Of a stretch of DNA of 46,986 nucleotides, positions 29,301 to 36,295 are shown piece after piece (within the stretch, counting starts at the first letter, position 1; every line of letters starts with the position of its first letter). Where the stretch lies: NCBI GenBank assembly GCA_002427745.1, contig DIYF01000183.1, positions 1 through 46,986 of the forward strand, written 5' to 3'. This stretch comes from Roseivirga sp. UBA6061 (GTDB lineage Bacteria; Bacteroidota; Bacteroidia; Cytophagales; Cyclobacteriaceae). The notes beneath the pieces were generated by a model. The model ran no database searches. It worked only from the letters and a program-made list of their open reading frames with translations, and had not been told where the DNA came from. The position numbers and the translations under genes were made by a program.

Positions 29301-30387
29301 CTTCCATCGTGGTAACTGCCGCGGTATTCCATCCCGATAAGTCCTGATTAAACCGGGTAGCAGATTTGAACATATTGCTCATATCAGTCACTTTGCCTAC
29401 ATCCCAGGTGCCAATAAGATGATTGAAGCGACTGTTGCTTTCAAACATCCCCTTCATGGTCTCCACATTGGATACATCCCAGTTATCCAGGTCCTTGCCA
29501 TAAAAGGTATTGGAAAACATCTCTGACATATCCGTGACCTTGCTTACATCCCAGTTATTCAGGTTTCCCCCATAGTTGGTAAACTTGAACATCTCCTTCA
29601 TATTGGTCACAGCGCTCACATCCCAGTTACCCAGGCGACTATCGCTGATGCGGTTGCGATTGTTGAAGCTTATTCCCTTGAACATTGCCTCCATGGTAGT
29701 TACGTTAGAGACATCCCAATCACCGATGGTAGTATTAAAGCTGGTTGCCTGTTCAAAAGCAAAGCTCATATCGGTTACTTTAGAAGTGTTCCAGAGTCCT
29801 ACTTGCCCTCTGAAGTTACTTGCCTTTCTGAAGATGTTTTTGAAGGTGGTGACATTGGAGGTATTCCAGGAATTAAAGTCTTCACTGGTAAGACCTGTGC
29901 ACTCTTCAAACATAGACTCCATAGAGGTTACCAGGGCCAGGTTAGGACTGTCCTGTGCGGTTACTGACATATCGGGAGTACCGGCAAAAGCCCCCTCCAT
30001 AGACTTCCAAAGTATAAAACCCCATTGCCTGACTGCTTTTAGCCTCAGGCGATTTGTGTACGAAGAATTCATCATATAAACCCTGGGGAAATCTCCGCTG
30101 ATTTTCACTGTGAATCTATCCGCAGTGGCATAGGTGTGACTGGCATCACCGGTTTGGTTGGTTTCTACATTGCCATCACCCCAGTCAACTGTATAGTTAT
30201 AGCCTGTTCCTGTGGTAGGAATAGTTATTTCCTGATTGGCAGAGGTGGTTTCCCAAATCGTTACGAATTCACCCTGTGCATAAGCACCGGCCGAAATCGT
30301 CAAAAAGATCAGTACCCCAAGCCAACGCCACATCCAGCGTCCATCAGGAAGAGGTATCACATTATTGAGTAGCATTTTAATTCTCAT
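20365..30387 (-). CDS. Giant T9SS type B surface adhesin with BspA-like (DUF285) modules, Calx-beta and cadherin-like domains
   Basis: About 3340 residues from ATG 30387 (a GTG lies two codons upstream). A signal peptide ends near AGAYAQ. Four modules follow, starting near residues 40, 570, 1170 and 1760. Each has a PKD-like strand set with (V/I)DWGDG and HTY, 9 to 15 copies of the 25-residue DUF285 repeat (FNQDISGWDVSNVTDMSGMF-like; about 47 in all), a conserved Cys pair and a Calx-beta domain. After about residue 2430 come a YQWYTGS region, three more Calx-beta domains, two cadherin-like domains and a type B gliding-motility C-terminal sorting domain (VFSPNGDGVNETWVIEDL to FLTIIRNR). The architecture indicates a calcium-stabilised, cell-surface adhesin secreted by T9SS. 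The adjacent PorP-OmpA gene is its likely secretion partner. The ligand is unknown. Confidence 0.93.
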   Translation of the reverse strand: MRIKMLLNNVIPLPDGRWMWRWLGVLIFLTISAGAYAQGEFVTIWETTSANQEITIPTTGTGYNYTVDWGDGNVETNQTGDASHTYATADRFTVKISGDFPRVYMMNSSYTNRLRLKAVRQWGFILWKSMEGAFAGTPDMSVTAQDSPNLALVTSMESMFEECTGLTSEDFNSWNTSNVTTFKNIFRKASNFRGQVGLWNTSKVTDMSFAFEQATSFNTTIGDWDVSNVTTMEAMFKGISFNNRNRISDSRLGNWDVSAVTNMKEMFKFTNYGGNLNNWDVSKVTDMSEMFSNTFYGKDLDNWDVSNVETMKGMFESNSRFNHLIGTWDVGKVTDMSNMFKSATRFNQDLSGWNTAAVTTMEDMFSGATAFDQSLAGFELTSVTSIDDMLDNAAMSQANYDLTLASWAGQTVPNGLTLGANGLEYCTSETDRQSLIDNDGWIIDGDSRLCNATLTFTDISVNEDGGAVDVILTLDAFVDGGLTIEVSTADGSATADTDYTAVVAEVLTFNGIAGETQTFSVTPLPDSEEESDETINLSMANLMTDVALNNVNISDGGTITLLDDETESSLFITTWTTETFNEEVTIPTMGTGYDYQIDWGDGTVETNQTGDAVHTYAADGDHQVKIIGSFPGIHLSEGTADNAAKLKSVDQWGTNKWQSMEGAFSGAVNMVLNATDNPDLNLVLSMKEMFRDCKAFNGIIGEWNTFNIQNMEGVFEGAESFNQGLENWSTYSVITARRMFANAKAFNQHLEYWFNSEDGPITDLSEMFAGATAFNRNVDNWEVATVTDLSGMFKGATSFNRNITGWNVESVTDFSEMFSGATSFNQNIGSWNVSSATTLASMLEGAAVFNQDISAWEVGGVTAMEALFKNATAFNQPLNAWNMNKVTTVAGMFEGAVLFNQPLSGWSLSALEDMNAIFKGATAFNQDLATWSTTKVTNMSEAFSGAEAFNQDVSGWDLSLVTDLSGMFSDADAFDQNLGDWNIDGVTTMANLFDNSGLSDNNYDATIIAWSARNVQDALTIGAAGLSYCGSATERKSLIDDHSWTFVGDATGCVANVAVTDVRGNEDDGTITIILELEDAVTGGFSVDLSTVDGTATAGTDYTALTAETVTFAGTAGELQNLTISITQDTENEADETLTVNIGNLVTDAGNEVSFPESITATIVNDDDESAFFIITWETTMANEEMIIPTNGGGYDFRVDWGDGTVETHLTNDPSHTYTTPGVHTVKIIGSFPWIFFSEQDEDGGDLGLKLRSVEQWGTNVWQTMEGAFEGASNMVINATDAPDLSQVTRMDQMFSDCHALTNEDFSNWDVSNVQNMKELFIRTNNFNGNISNWNTANVTTMEQMFEDALMFQGDISGWNVSGVTTMRDMFKLSNTTEDAGGIHRFNGDITGWDVINVVDFHGMFYSNDAFNQPIGIWDVSAAEDMEEMFFGADAINQPLNDWNVSNVTNMADMFDNADAFDQPLDQWDVSGVANMTDMFKSTDAFNQDISAWDVSSVTDMAEMFENANAFNQDISGWNVANVKDMEEMFRGADVFNQDISVWDISNVRTLEGMFHDAVAFDQNLGGWNITKVENMSDLFDGSGMSQVNYDSTLMGWATQDIDSGEEITVGADGLTYCSGLAARTFLEDEFDFSFSGDSQGCMATLTLADGATNEDDGNLFFLLELDREVIGGFSIDLTTTDGTAIAGADYTALTNFTVNFEGLAGESKAILVPLTADATVEADKAFSIAMSNLVIGAGNNVDITDGATGTIIDDDDPTAFFITKWTTTRDNTTVTLPTTGDGYNYRVDWGDGSSDTNVLGDILHTYATAGEYTVTIFGAFPRIYTNSFASNPPPITSIDQWGSNAWTSMEGAFARLPLALTINATDVPDLSNVTSISEMFSQTDLGNPDLTAWDISSITDMSGLFSGSDFNGDITTWEVGHVTNMSGMFSSTSNFNQDISGWNVSSVTNMKSMFLSADVFNIDISSWNVNSVTNMDGMFESTDLFNQPLEAWDVSNVTDMTNMFSRAQAFNQPLNGWDVSNVIEMQQMFLQADAFNQDLNDWDVSNVELFDHMFKQTDVFNGNISNWDVSSGWDFEEMFQETKAFNQPIGNWNLAKATSIRRMFQESEAFNQPLDNWKFPVLESLEQVFRKAEVFNQDLNGWDVSNIIDMQDLFEEAAMFDGDVSQWDVSSVTDFGGVFNETPFNQDISDWDVSSGIDFDNMFDEAVNFNQDISGWDMSNAVDISNMLDEATAFDQDLSNWDLSKVSDFGSMVKLSGLSVANYDALLISLAEKDVVANQEFDVEGLRYCAGDAARQSLINKGWDFRDDDASCTAEVTIADVSGNEDEGVIRVDLTLDARVVGGFTLDAIIAAGTATDMTDFSGSGTQNLTFEGNAGETKSIVISPIADIEDEEDETVLVSMSNLVTGANNTITITDQGTVTILDDDNDPPVATDVSISGLAQVGQTFTGSYSYSDDENDPESGTTYQWYTGSAASPATVYNGTPMEDHEFQLPVNRGGQNAFLNILDNLVYTEDFISGTADPISPTVDVVFGFGIGFGIYPISYYDANVNALAGFGTKNATKMALTSLTPADLATIVTGEDVISLIDGDGLTLVENRVELASGGDGVGLVIAFELAESRGSTRGLIEIASVDQTNQSLTVNIYIGATGNQLVPIAGATTTTLTLTDELVGENIIFGVTPSNGISSGLESISDLVGPIQALPAVSFSTTTASGLESTVTTDIQVNLNQAGLVDATVEYAVSGTATGGGTDYMLAAGTLNFAAGETVKTVSMNITDDLLIEEDETVVVTLSNPDQATLGDESVFTYTILSDDAAVTIEDVSQIEDGESFFITATLEGNVPGGFTIEVNTADGTATEADSDYMPVSGRTLTFNGTDGETQSFDIAPVFDQKLEASETFTVSMSNLGSTSYSVVVTDQATMTITNDDAAAITIADASGNEGDGAITLTSTLDNAVQGSFTVDVSTTDGTATVANSDYIAIAGQTLTFTGTAGETQTFTVNPTNDLVIEANETLTVSLTNLSTSLGVNISDDATVTIINDDFNNAPSDITLSANSLDENNALDAVVGTLTTSDLDVGDTHSYSLVAGTGDDDNASFTVDGFDLKVNNVSFNFEDRASYNIRLQTDDGNGGTFARAFTITVVNVNETPFALSLTNTTIDEADEAQDVGSFMTLDPDNGDTFSYALASGTGDTDNADFEISGGTLRTAGLINFEAGATRSILVRVTDAGGLTFDQAFTINIEEVVIEPLREYTTNTPGADVKNVFSPNGDGVNETWVIEDLLDNPVNEVKVFAQGGKLIYNKVNYRNDWDGTFKNEPVPDGTYYYEINIYNGDRIIKGFLTIIRNR
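23110..30280 (-). repeat. Four tandem long modules inside the adhesin gene
   Basis: Approximate module limits on DNA, read on the minus strand: 30280-28690, 28685-26885, 26880-25115 and 25110-23110. Each repeats the order PKD-like, DUF285 array, Cys pair, Calx-beta, and each next one starts with a (F)FI-TW-TT segment. DUF285 copies count about 9, 12, 11 and 15. Copies are diverged rather than identical, so the repeats are old, but the FNQ-(D/P)(I/L) units within module 4 are close enough to trouble short-read assembly. Confidence 0.85.
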
Positions 30388-30459
30388 ACACACTTAATTA
30401 TTTCAGTAAATTTTGGTCAACAGCGAATAAAGGGCATGCCTTACGCGCGTGAAAAATTA

Positions 30460-30490
30460 TGTTCCGAACCGGGGCTGGTTTGTTCTGAAA
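30460..30490 (+). promoter_or_regulatory. Paired TGTTCYGAA boxes, proximal pair, upstream of the adhesin
   Basis: TGTTCCGAAC starts at 30460 and TGTTCTGAAA at 30481, exactly 21 bp apart and about 73-103 bp upstream of the adhesin ATG. Two further copies with the same spacing lie at 30667 and 30688. The spacing of two helical turns fits direct-repeat sites of LytTR regulators. Each box also holds a TTCYGAA dyad, so another dimeric regulator is possible. Confidence 0.55.
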
Positions 30491-30666
30491 GTGTGGATGG
30501 CTGTTACATCAGGAATTTGATAAGAGCTTTCAAAAGAAGTATATCGACTCATTTTGAAACGGAATAACTTTCCGGCCATTCTTGTTCAATGGATTATTTG
30601 TTGAGGTGACAACCTGATGGGTTGATGAAGCTATATTATAGAATGATATAGGCAGTTGCCCGGAAT

Positions 30667-30697
30667 TGTTCTGAACCCGGTGTTTTTTGTTCCGAAA
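30667..30697 (+). promoter_or_regulatory. Paired TGTTCYGAA boxes, distal pair, just past the LytTR gene
   Basis: TGTTCTGAAC starts at 30667 and TGTTCCGAAA at 30688, again 21 bp apart, 23 bp past the LytTR response-regulator stop. The rest of the 30388-30719 gap shows no gene. A -7-like element for the adhesin could not be assigned with confidence. Confidence 0.5.
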
Positions 30698-30719
30698 CCT
30701 CTTGTTACTGATAAGAGCT

Positions 30720-31448
30720 TTACTCCACTCTTAGTTTTTTCAGCAGGTCATCGCGGTAGTTCTTACCAATAGGCACCTTTTCATCGTTGATGATGACATA
30801 GGCAGAATTGATGGCCTCCATCTGGTCTACATTGATGGTGTAGCTGCGGTGTGTACGATAAAAATTCTTTGGCAGGCGATCAGAAAGATCTGTCAGGCTA
30901 CCACGTATCAAATGTTTCTTTTTATCCATGGTATGCACTTCTACATACACATGGTCGCTCTTGAGAAAGCTGATTTTGTCGAGCTTAATTTTGTGGAAAA
31001 GGTTTTTCTCCTTTACAAAAATGGCGTCTTTGATAAGAAGATCTTCTTCTTTAGAGTTCTCTGCCCCTTTACTCTCAGCATAATTATATAAAGCCAGCTC
31101 TACTGAGGTGTAGAGGTCATCGCGATTAAAGGGTTTGACCAGGTAAGCCGGTGGCATCACTTTTTTGGCCCGCTCTATGGTCATGGCATCGGCATTGGAG
31201 GTGAGGAAAATAAAGGGAAAATCGAAATCTTCTTTGATTTTCCAGGCCAGGTCTATACCATCTTTACGACCGGCCAGCTGGATGTCAAGAATAGCCAGGT
31301 CAGGCTGGTCTTCCCTGATGATTTCCAGCGCTTCTTCATAACGTATAGCCGGTTCTAATACCTCATAGCCAAGGTCTTCCAGGATCATACAGATGTTATC
31401 TGCAATGACCACTTCATCTTCCACTACCAGTATTTTAACCTTACCCAT
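30720..31448 (-). CDS. LytTR-family response regulator (partner of the TPR kinase)
   Basis: 242 residues from ATG 31448 (MGKVKILVVEDE); a longer frame would begin at TTG 31493 and looks like leader. The receiver domain has Glu10-Asp11-type acidic residues, phospho-acceptor Asp55 (LAILDIQLAG), the Thr/Ser of FIFLTSN and Lys of AYLVKPFN. A LytTR domain fills about 145-242 with ISFLKSDHVYVEVHT, FYRTHRSYTINVDQMEAI and VPIGKNYRDDLLKKL. It is divergent from a TPR-containing HisKA_2 kinase (154 bp apart), a usual arrangement for a two-component pair. Its 3' end faces the adhesin promoter region that carries paired 21-bp-spaced boxes, so adhesin control is a reasonable guess. Confidence 0.93.
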   Translation of the reverse strand: MGKVKILVVEDEVVIADNICMILEDLGYEVLEPAIRYEEALEIIREDQPDLAILDIQLAGRKDGIDLAWKIKEDFDFPFIFLTSNADAMTIERAKKVMPPAYLVKPFNRDDLYTSVELALYNYAESKGAENSKEEDLLIKDAIFVKEKNLFHKIKLDKISFLKSDHVYVEVHTMDKKKHLIRGSLTDLSDRLPKNFYRTHRSYTINVDQMEAINSAYVIINDEKVPIGKNYRDDLLKKLRVE

Positions 31449-31601
31449 CCTTCCTCTTTGCCCGAAGATATTGTGCCCTATATGCAAAAGCAAATGGCCC
31501 AGGTGATATATTCACATCCGAAATACAGATTATATATTTTGCGATATTGCGGGCCTTGATCAAATCTATTTCCGGAGTACCATACTCCATAAAAGTTAAC
31601 T

Positions 31602-33716
31602 ATGAGAAGCTATAGAGGCTTATTAATGCTGATTGCAGGTACTTGTTTGCTCTGCTTTGAAGCGCTCGCACAAAGGCAGAGAATAGACTCTTTGCTGGTG
31701 GTGCTCAATCAGTGCGAAACCGACTCGGCCTGTGCGGAAGTCAGGAACTGGATTGGCGAGCAACACCAGTACATTACAGGAGACCTGGATTCTGCCTTGT
31801 ATTATTTCCAACAAGCAGAGCAATTCGCGAATGATGCTATTTACGTTAAGGGAAGAGCACTCTACTTCCAAAGCAGGCTGTATCTGGATCTGGAAGACCA
31901 TGAAGAAGTCTTACGCACGGCCACAGAATCTGCTAAGTATTTCAGGGAGGTAGACAACCCCTACCGACTCTCCACGGCCATTTGGCTACAAGGCATGTAC
32001 TATGCTTATGTAGGTCCTTTGGAAAAAGCTATTGAACTTTTTCAGGAAGCAGCTATCCTGGCTGACTCCAGTGGTGACTATCGGTTTACCGCTATTCTTT
32101 ACTCCAATATGGGTGCCCTTTCATTACAACAAGGTAAACGCCAGGAGGCTGTAGAGTACTTATTGCAGGCTGTTGAATACAGGAAAAAAGCCAATAGCCC
32201 TAATTCACCTGAGCTATTAATTTCGATAGGCTCCACCTATACAGAAATGGAGGATTATGAACGAGCTATCCCCTATTTCAGGGAGGCGATTGAGGGAAAT
32301 AAGGACACTTCGATCAAGGGTGACAGAGAAGACAAGATTATCACTGCCCTGGCCTACCTGGCTATGTCAAGGGCCTTTATGAATTTAGACCAATATGACT
32401 CTGCCCGGGTAAATCTGGAAAGAGGGAAATCACTCAGCGTTGAGGTCAATGATAGTACCGGCATTGCTAACTACTACGAAAGTCGGGGTGATATCTCCTT
32501 TCATCAGGCCGATTTAGACAATGCAATAATACTCTACGAGAAAGCCAGGCAATTAATGCCAGTGCAGGCCAATGTAGGAGAAAGGGCTGACGTGTACCTT
32601 CACCTGGCAGAAAGCCATTTGCAAAGAGCAGCCGGCAAAAGAGGAAATGATCTGAATGCGGCTAAAATGAATGCTGAAATGGCTTACGACCTGACAAGTA
32701 ATACAGATCTGCTGGAGCAAAACGGACAAGCAGCATACCTCCTCTATCAGGTATACGAAGCGCTGAATCAGTCTGAAACGGCTCTGCAGTACGCAGGTGA
32801 GTACATTTCAATGAATGATTCATTGCTCAATATCAAACGCCTGCAGGCCGTGTCTGATTTACAGGCCAAATATGAAACAGACAAAAAGCAACTGGAGATC
32901 GACTTCCTGAACCAGCAACAAGAACAAGCCAAAGTCCTCCAGAGCAACCAGCAGCTGATCATCATTATCCTGGTGGTGGGTATTACCGGTATTGGCATCT
33001 TGCTGTTCGTTATTTATCGCACTTATCTACAAAAAAAGAAGGCCAATGACGAATTGTTCACTAAAAACGAGCTGATAGGTAAACAAAATGAGGAACGCGA
33101 GGTGCTGTTGAAAGAGATTCATCACCGGGTAAAGAACAATCTCCAGGTGATCAGTAGCCTCCTGGATCTGCAAAGCAGGCGTATTGAGGACGAATCATTA
33201 CAACTGGCTTTTGAAGATGGTCAGACAAGAGTTCAGGCAATGGCACTCATCCATCAAAAGCTGTATCAGAATGAGGACATTGGTAATATTTCGTTTAAAG
33301 AATATGCCGAACAACTGACAGCGAACTTGTCTGGTGTCTATGCCCATAATAACAAGGTAGATATAAGCATTGACGGAAAAGATGCCCTGCTGGACATTGA
33401 TACGGCTATACCCGTTGGGCTCATACTCAATGAGCTGATCAGCAATGCATTCAAGTATGCTTTTCCGGAGACAACAGAAGGTCAACTCAAGGTGAAGCTG
33501 GAAGAATCTGAGCCGGGAAATTTTCAAATGACGGTTACGGATTCCGGACCGGGACTACCCGGTGAATTCAATTTCAAGAAAGCACGCTCTTTAGGTTTAC
33601 GACTGGTCCGCAGGTTGAGTCAGCAATTGTACGGAACTTCCAGTTACAGCTTTAATAGCGGGTCTATATTCACGGTCACATTCAAAGACACCAGGTTGCG
33701 CAAGGCCATGGGTTAA
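31602..33716 (+). CDS. TPR sensor histidine kinase (HisKA_2 type)
   Basis: 704 residues. A signal peptide (RGLLMLIAGTCLLCFEALAQ) precedes a periplasmic part with about seven TPR repeats (LDSALYYFQQAEQFA, LYSNMGALSLQQGKRQEAVEYL, YERAIPYFREAI and others, about 50-420). A coiled segment leads to one membrane helix (IIIILVVGITGIGILLFVIY, about 448-468). In the cytoplasm are HisKA_2, LLKEIHHRVKNNLQVISSLL with phospho-acceptor His at 507 or 508, and an HATPase domain (PVGLILNELISNAFKYAFP, VTDSGPGLPG, LGLRLVRRL). The TPRs probably sense a periplasmic protein or peptide. The partner is the divergent LytTR regulator. This kinase type is common in Bacteroidetes; ligand unknown. Confidence 0.93.
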   Translation: MRSYRGLLMLIAGTCLLCFEALAQRQRIDSLLVVLNQCETDSACAEVRNWIGEQHQYITGDLDSALYYFQQAEQFANDAIYVKGRALYFQSRLYLDLEDHEEVLRTATESAKYFREVDNPYRLSTAIWLQGMYYAYVGPLEKAIELFQEAAILADSSGDYRFTAILYSNMGALSLQQGKRQEAVEYLLQAVEYRKKANSPNSPELLISIGSTYTEMEDYERAIPYFREAIEGNKDTSIKGDREDKIITALAYLAMSRAFMNLDQYDSARVNLERGKSLSVEVNDSTGIANYYESRGDISFHQADLDNAIILYEKARQLMPVQANVGERADVYLHLAESHLQRAAGKRGNDLNAAKMNAEMAYDLTSNTDLLEQNGQAAYLLYQVYEALNQSETALQYAGEYISMNDSLLNIKRLQAVSDLQAKYETDKKQLEIDFLNQQQEQAKVLQSNQQLIIIILVVGITGIGILLFVIYRTYLQKKKANDELFTKNELIGKQNEEREVLLKEIHHRVKNNLQVISSLLDLQSRRIEDESLQLAFEDGQTRVQAMALIHQKLYQNEDIGNISFKEYAEQLTANLSGVYAHNNKVDISIDGKDALLDIDTAIPVGLILNELISNAFKYAFPETTEGQLKVKLEESEPGNFQMTVTDSGPGLPGEFNFKKARSLGLRLVRRLSQQLYGTSSYSFNSGSIFTVTFKDTRLRKAMG

Positions 33717-33738
33717 CTAACCCGAGTCATTGTAGTTG

Positions 33739-33779
33739 CTTAGCCAACACTTAGCAACACTTAGCAACACTTAGCCAAC
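33739..33779 (+). repeat. Short tandem repeat, CTTAGCAACA x4
   Basis: Four tandem copies of a 10-11 bp unit (CTTAGCCAACA, CTTAGCAACA, CTTAGCAACA, CTTAGCCAAC) right after the TPR kinase stop. Near-identical copies suggest replication slippage; a helical-turn-spaced binding array is also possible. Confidence 0.75.
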
Positions 33780-33930
33780 CTGAACTAATACTCCAGTCAA
33801 TCTGCAACAGTGAATCCAGGACCACTTTCTCAGAAGGACCGGCCTCCCTTTTCAGCATGAAAAAAGCTGGCCAGCCCGCACATAACTATATGACTAAAAG
33901 AATATCCTATCCGGTGAAAAAAATACCCGA

Positions 33931-33960
33931 AACCATTCATCACTTTTATTAACCATTCAT
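33931..33960 (+). promoter_or_regulatory. Direct repeat AACCATTCAT x2 upstream of the VCBS gene
   Basis: AACCATTCAT occurs at 33931-33940 and again at 33951-33960, 20 bp apart, about 45 bp before ATG 34006. A two-turn direct repeat this close to a start suggests an activator site. The regulator is unknown. Confidence 0.4.
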
Positions 33961-34005
33961 TTTATCTAGTTTGACGGAAGACAATGTTGTTTGTCGCAAC
34001 AACCG

Positions 34006-36207
34006 ATGCACTATACTACTACCGACCGGTTCAGGACCTTCGGCATCCGCTCGCGGATGCTTCTGTTATTGACCATGCTGTGCGCTCATTTCAGCAGTAG
34101 GGCTCAATGCGATTTTGTAGACGTTGCTCCATCTCAAAACATTTATCATACTTTCACCGATGGCGCCCTGGGTGGTGGCGTTTCCTTCATGGATTTCGAT
34201 GGTGACGGCTGGGATGACCTGACACTTGGTACAAGCAAAGGTGAGCCCGTCAGATTTTACAAAAACAACGAGGGGCAGTTTGAATTAGTAACTCTTGAAG
34301 GAATAGACAATACCTGCGAGACAAAGCAAATCACCTGGGTTGATTTTGATAATGACGGAGACAAGGATCTCTATTATGGCTGTGAGGAAGGTGGTGTTGT
34401 CCTCTATCAGAACGATGGCAACCTCTCATTTACAGAAGTAACCACAGAATTTGGTCTGGTCCTTCCCGATGCGCTCACTTTTGGTGCCAACTGGGCTGAT
34501 TTTGATAAAGACGGCTGGCTTGACTTATATATTACCTACTACGGAGGTTCACGTAATCAACTCTTTCGCAATCTTGCTGGTAACGGCTTTGAAAACATCT
34601 CGGTCAATTCAGGAGTCGACCCGGTACATAGGCCGAGTTTCTGCGCAGTTGTTTTTGACTATGACCAGGACGGATTTGAAGATATATATGTAGCAAACGA
34701 CAGATCTGCACGCAATGACCTTTTAAAGAACCTGGATGGAAGCAGCTTTGAAGAAGTGGGAGCAGCCAGCATGAGCAATCTACCCATGGATGCCATGGGA
34801 ACAACTATTCTGGATATGAATCAGGATGGTTTTTTTGAAATCTATATCAGCAACTCGCCTCAGGGAAATGCACTGCTGTTCAACAATGGCGATGGCACTT
34901 TCAAAGACATTGCACAGGAATCAGGTACTATTTTCAACAGTGTTGGCTGGGGCGTCAACACACTCGATTTTGACAATGACGCCTGTCACGATCTCTATGT
35001 AAGCAGCAGTGAAGATGGAAAGGACTATTCGTCCAGTGTGCTATACAGAGCATTGGATGAGTCAAGCTTTGAACAAACCCAGTATCCCGGTATGGCAGCT
35101 GATACGATGATAAGTTTCAGCAATGCTGTCGGAGATTTCAACAGAGATGGTAAAATGGATATTGCTGTGAACAACAGTTATGGTAACCCAAGTCAGCTAT
35201 GGCAAAACAACTGCATTAATGATAACCACTGGCTCAAGCTGCGGCTTGAGGGAACTATCAGCAATCGTGACGCTATAGGCGCCCATGCTGTGGTCTATAC
35301 CGATGGTTTGCCCAATCACCAATACAAAACTGCAGGCATCAGTTTTATGGCTCAGAATACGGATTATCTTCACTTTGGACTGGCCACAAGTACAGCTGTA
35401 GACTCTGTTTTAGTATTCTGGCCAAGCGGTGTGATTGATAAACTGCTAAACCCGGGTATAGATCAGGTAATATCGCTGGAAGAAGGTGCGGCCGCTACGC
35501 CCGTAGCCATAACGGCCAGTCATAGCCTCGAAGCACTTTGCGAAGGAGAAGAAATTACCCTGTCAGTCAATCTAAAGGGCCGGGAACACGAGGTACAATG
35601 GTCTGACAATACTACAGGAAATGAACTGATAGTTTCTGAAACCGGGGTTTATAGTGCGAGTGTAAAATTCGGAAACCAGAATATCACCTCAGAAAACAAG
35701 GCAGTGAACTTCAATAACCTGCCAGGTGTAACTTACGAGATAACTGATGCTTCTAATGGTGGGACTGGAAGCATTACCCTTCACCCTGCCTCAGAATCCT
35801 ATAGCTATTCCTGGAGTCATGACCTGGAGCTTAATGGCCCTGTTGCCGACAATCTTTCGCCAGGCATGTATGTGGTAAGAATCACTTCAGAACAGGGATG
35901 TAATGTCAACCTGACGCTGGAAGTAAAAGCCAACATTGTAACCAGCCTTGACGACCCTGTAAAAAATGCTATAGGCTATAGAATGCAGGCCAATCAGCTG
36001 ATTATCAGTTTACCTCCGGAGCTTAGAGGAAAACTACAGGAAGTACAGGTGCTAAATGCCCACGGACAAAGTTATTCTACATCCGAATTCGGGCCTCTTC
36101 AAGCTGCTGAGCTGGCCATCGCAGACATTCCATACCGACAGCTCATCATCGTTCAGCTACAGTTTAGTGACGGAAGGCATGTGAAAAAGCTCTTTTTCGA
36201 AGACTAA
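34006..36207 (+). CDS. Secreted VCBS/FG-GAP and ASPIC/UnbV repeat protein
   Basis: About 733 residues from ATG 34006; a TTG at 33991 extends the frame by five codons, and ATG 34057 would start directly at the signal peptide (RMLLLLTMLCAHFSSRAQ). Six or more VCBS/FG-GAP repeats carry calcium-binding DxDxDG motifs (FDGDGWDD, FDNDGDKD, FDKDGWLD, YDQDGFED, MNQDGFFE, FNRDGKMD). An ASPIC/UnbV domain follows (HWLKLRLEGTISNRDAIGAHAVV to VDSVLVFWPSGVID). After a beta-rich part, the end (NQLIISLPPELRGKLQEVQV to GRHVKKLFFED) resembles a T9SS type A sorting domain. It is probably a secreted beta-propeller for binding; no enzyme motif is seen. Confidence 0.88.
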   Translation: MHYTTTDRFRTFGIRSRMLLLLTMLCAHFSSRAQCDFVDVAPSQNIYHTFTDGALGGGVSFMDFDGDGWDDLTLGTSKGEPVRFYKNNEGQFELVTLEGIDNTCETKQITWVDFDNDGDKDLYYGCEEGGVVLYQNDGNLSFTEVTTEFGLVLPDALTFGANWADFDKDGWLDLYITYYGGSRNQLFRNLAGNGFENISVNSGVDPVHRPSFCAVVFDYDQDGFEDIYVANDRSARNDLLKNLDGSSFEEVGAASMSNLPMDAMGTTILDMNQDGFFEIYISNSPQGNALLFNNGDGTFKDIAQESGTIFNSVGWGVNTLDFDNDACHDLYVSSSEDGKDYSSSVLYRALDESSFEQTQYPGMAADTMISFSNAVGDFNRDGKMDIAVNNSYGNPSQLWQNNCINDNHWLKLRLEGTISNRDAIGAHAVVYTDGLPNHQYKTAGISFMAQNTDYLHFGLATSTAVDSVLVFWPSGVIDKLLNPGIDQVISLEEGAAATPVAITASHSLEALCEGEEITLSVNLKGREHEVQWSDNTTGNELIVSETGVYSASVKFGNQNITSENKAVNFNNLPGVTYEITDASNGGTGSITLHPASESYSYSWSHDLELNGPVADNLSPGMYVVRITSEQGCNVNLTLEVKANIVTSLDDPVKNAIGYRMQANQLIISLPPELRGKLQEVQVLNAHGQSYSTSEFGPLQAAELAIADIPYRQLIIVQLQFSDGRHVKKLFFED

Positions 36208-36295
36208 GCTCACTCACGCCTTGTGCTTTCTTGCTTCTTAGCTATTTATCAGAACCTTATTTCTTCGGCATCGCTATTATAGGATAAACGCTTTT

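Noticed and set aside
23500..29800. Regularly spaced similar 75-bp units that at first sight resemble a CRISPR-like array
   Set aside because: The units are in frame, code for DUF285 repeats, are diverged, and have no unique spacers or cas genes nearby.
20365..30387. Many plus-strand open frames of 60-170 codons across the adhesin region
   Set aside because: They mirror the repetitive adhesin codons on the other strand; the minus-strand protein has clear domains throughout and the mirror frames show none.
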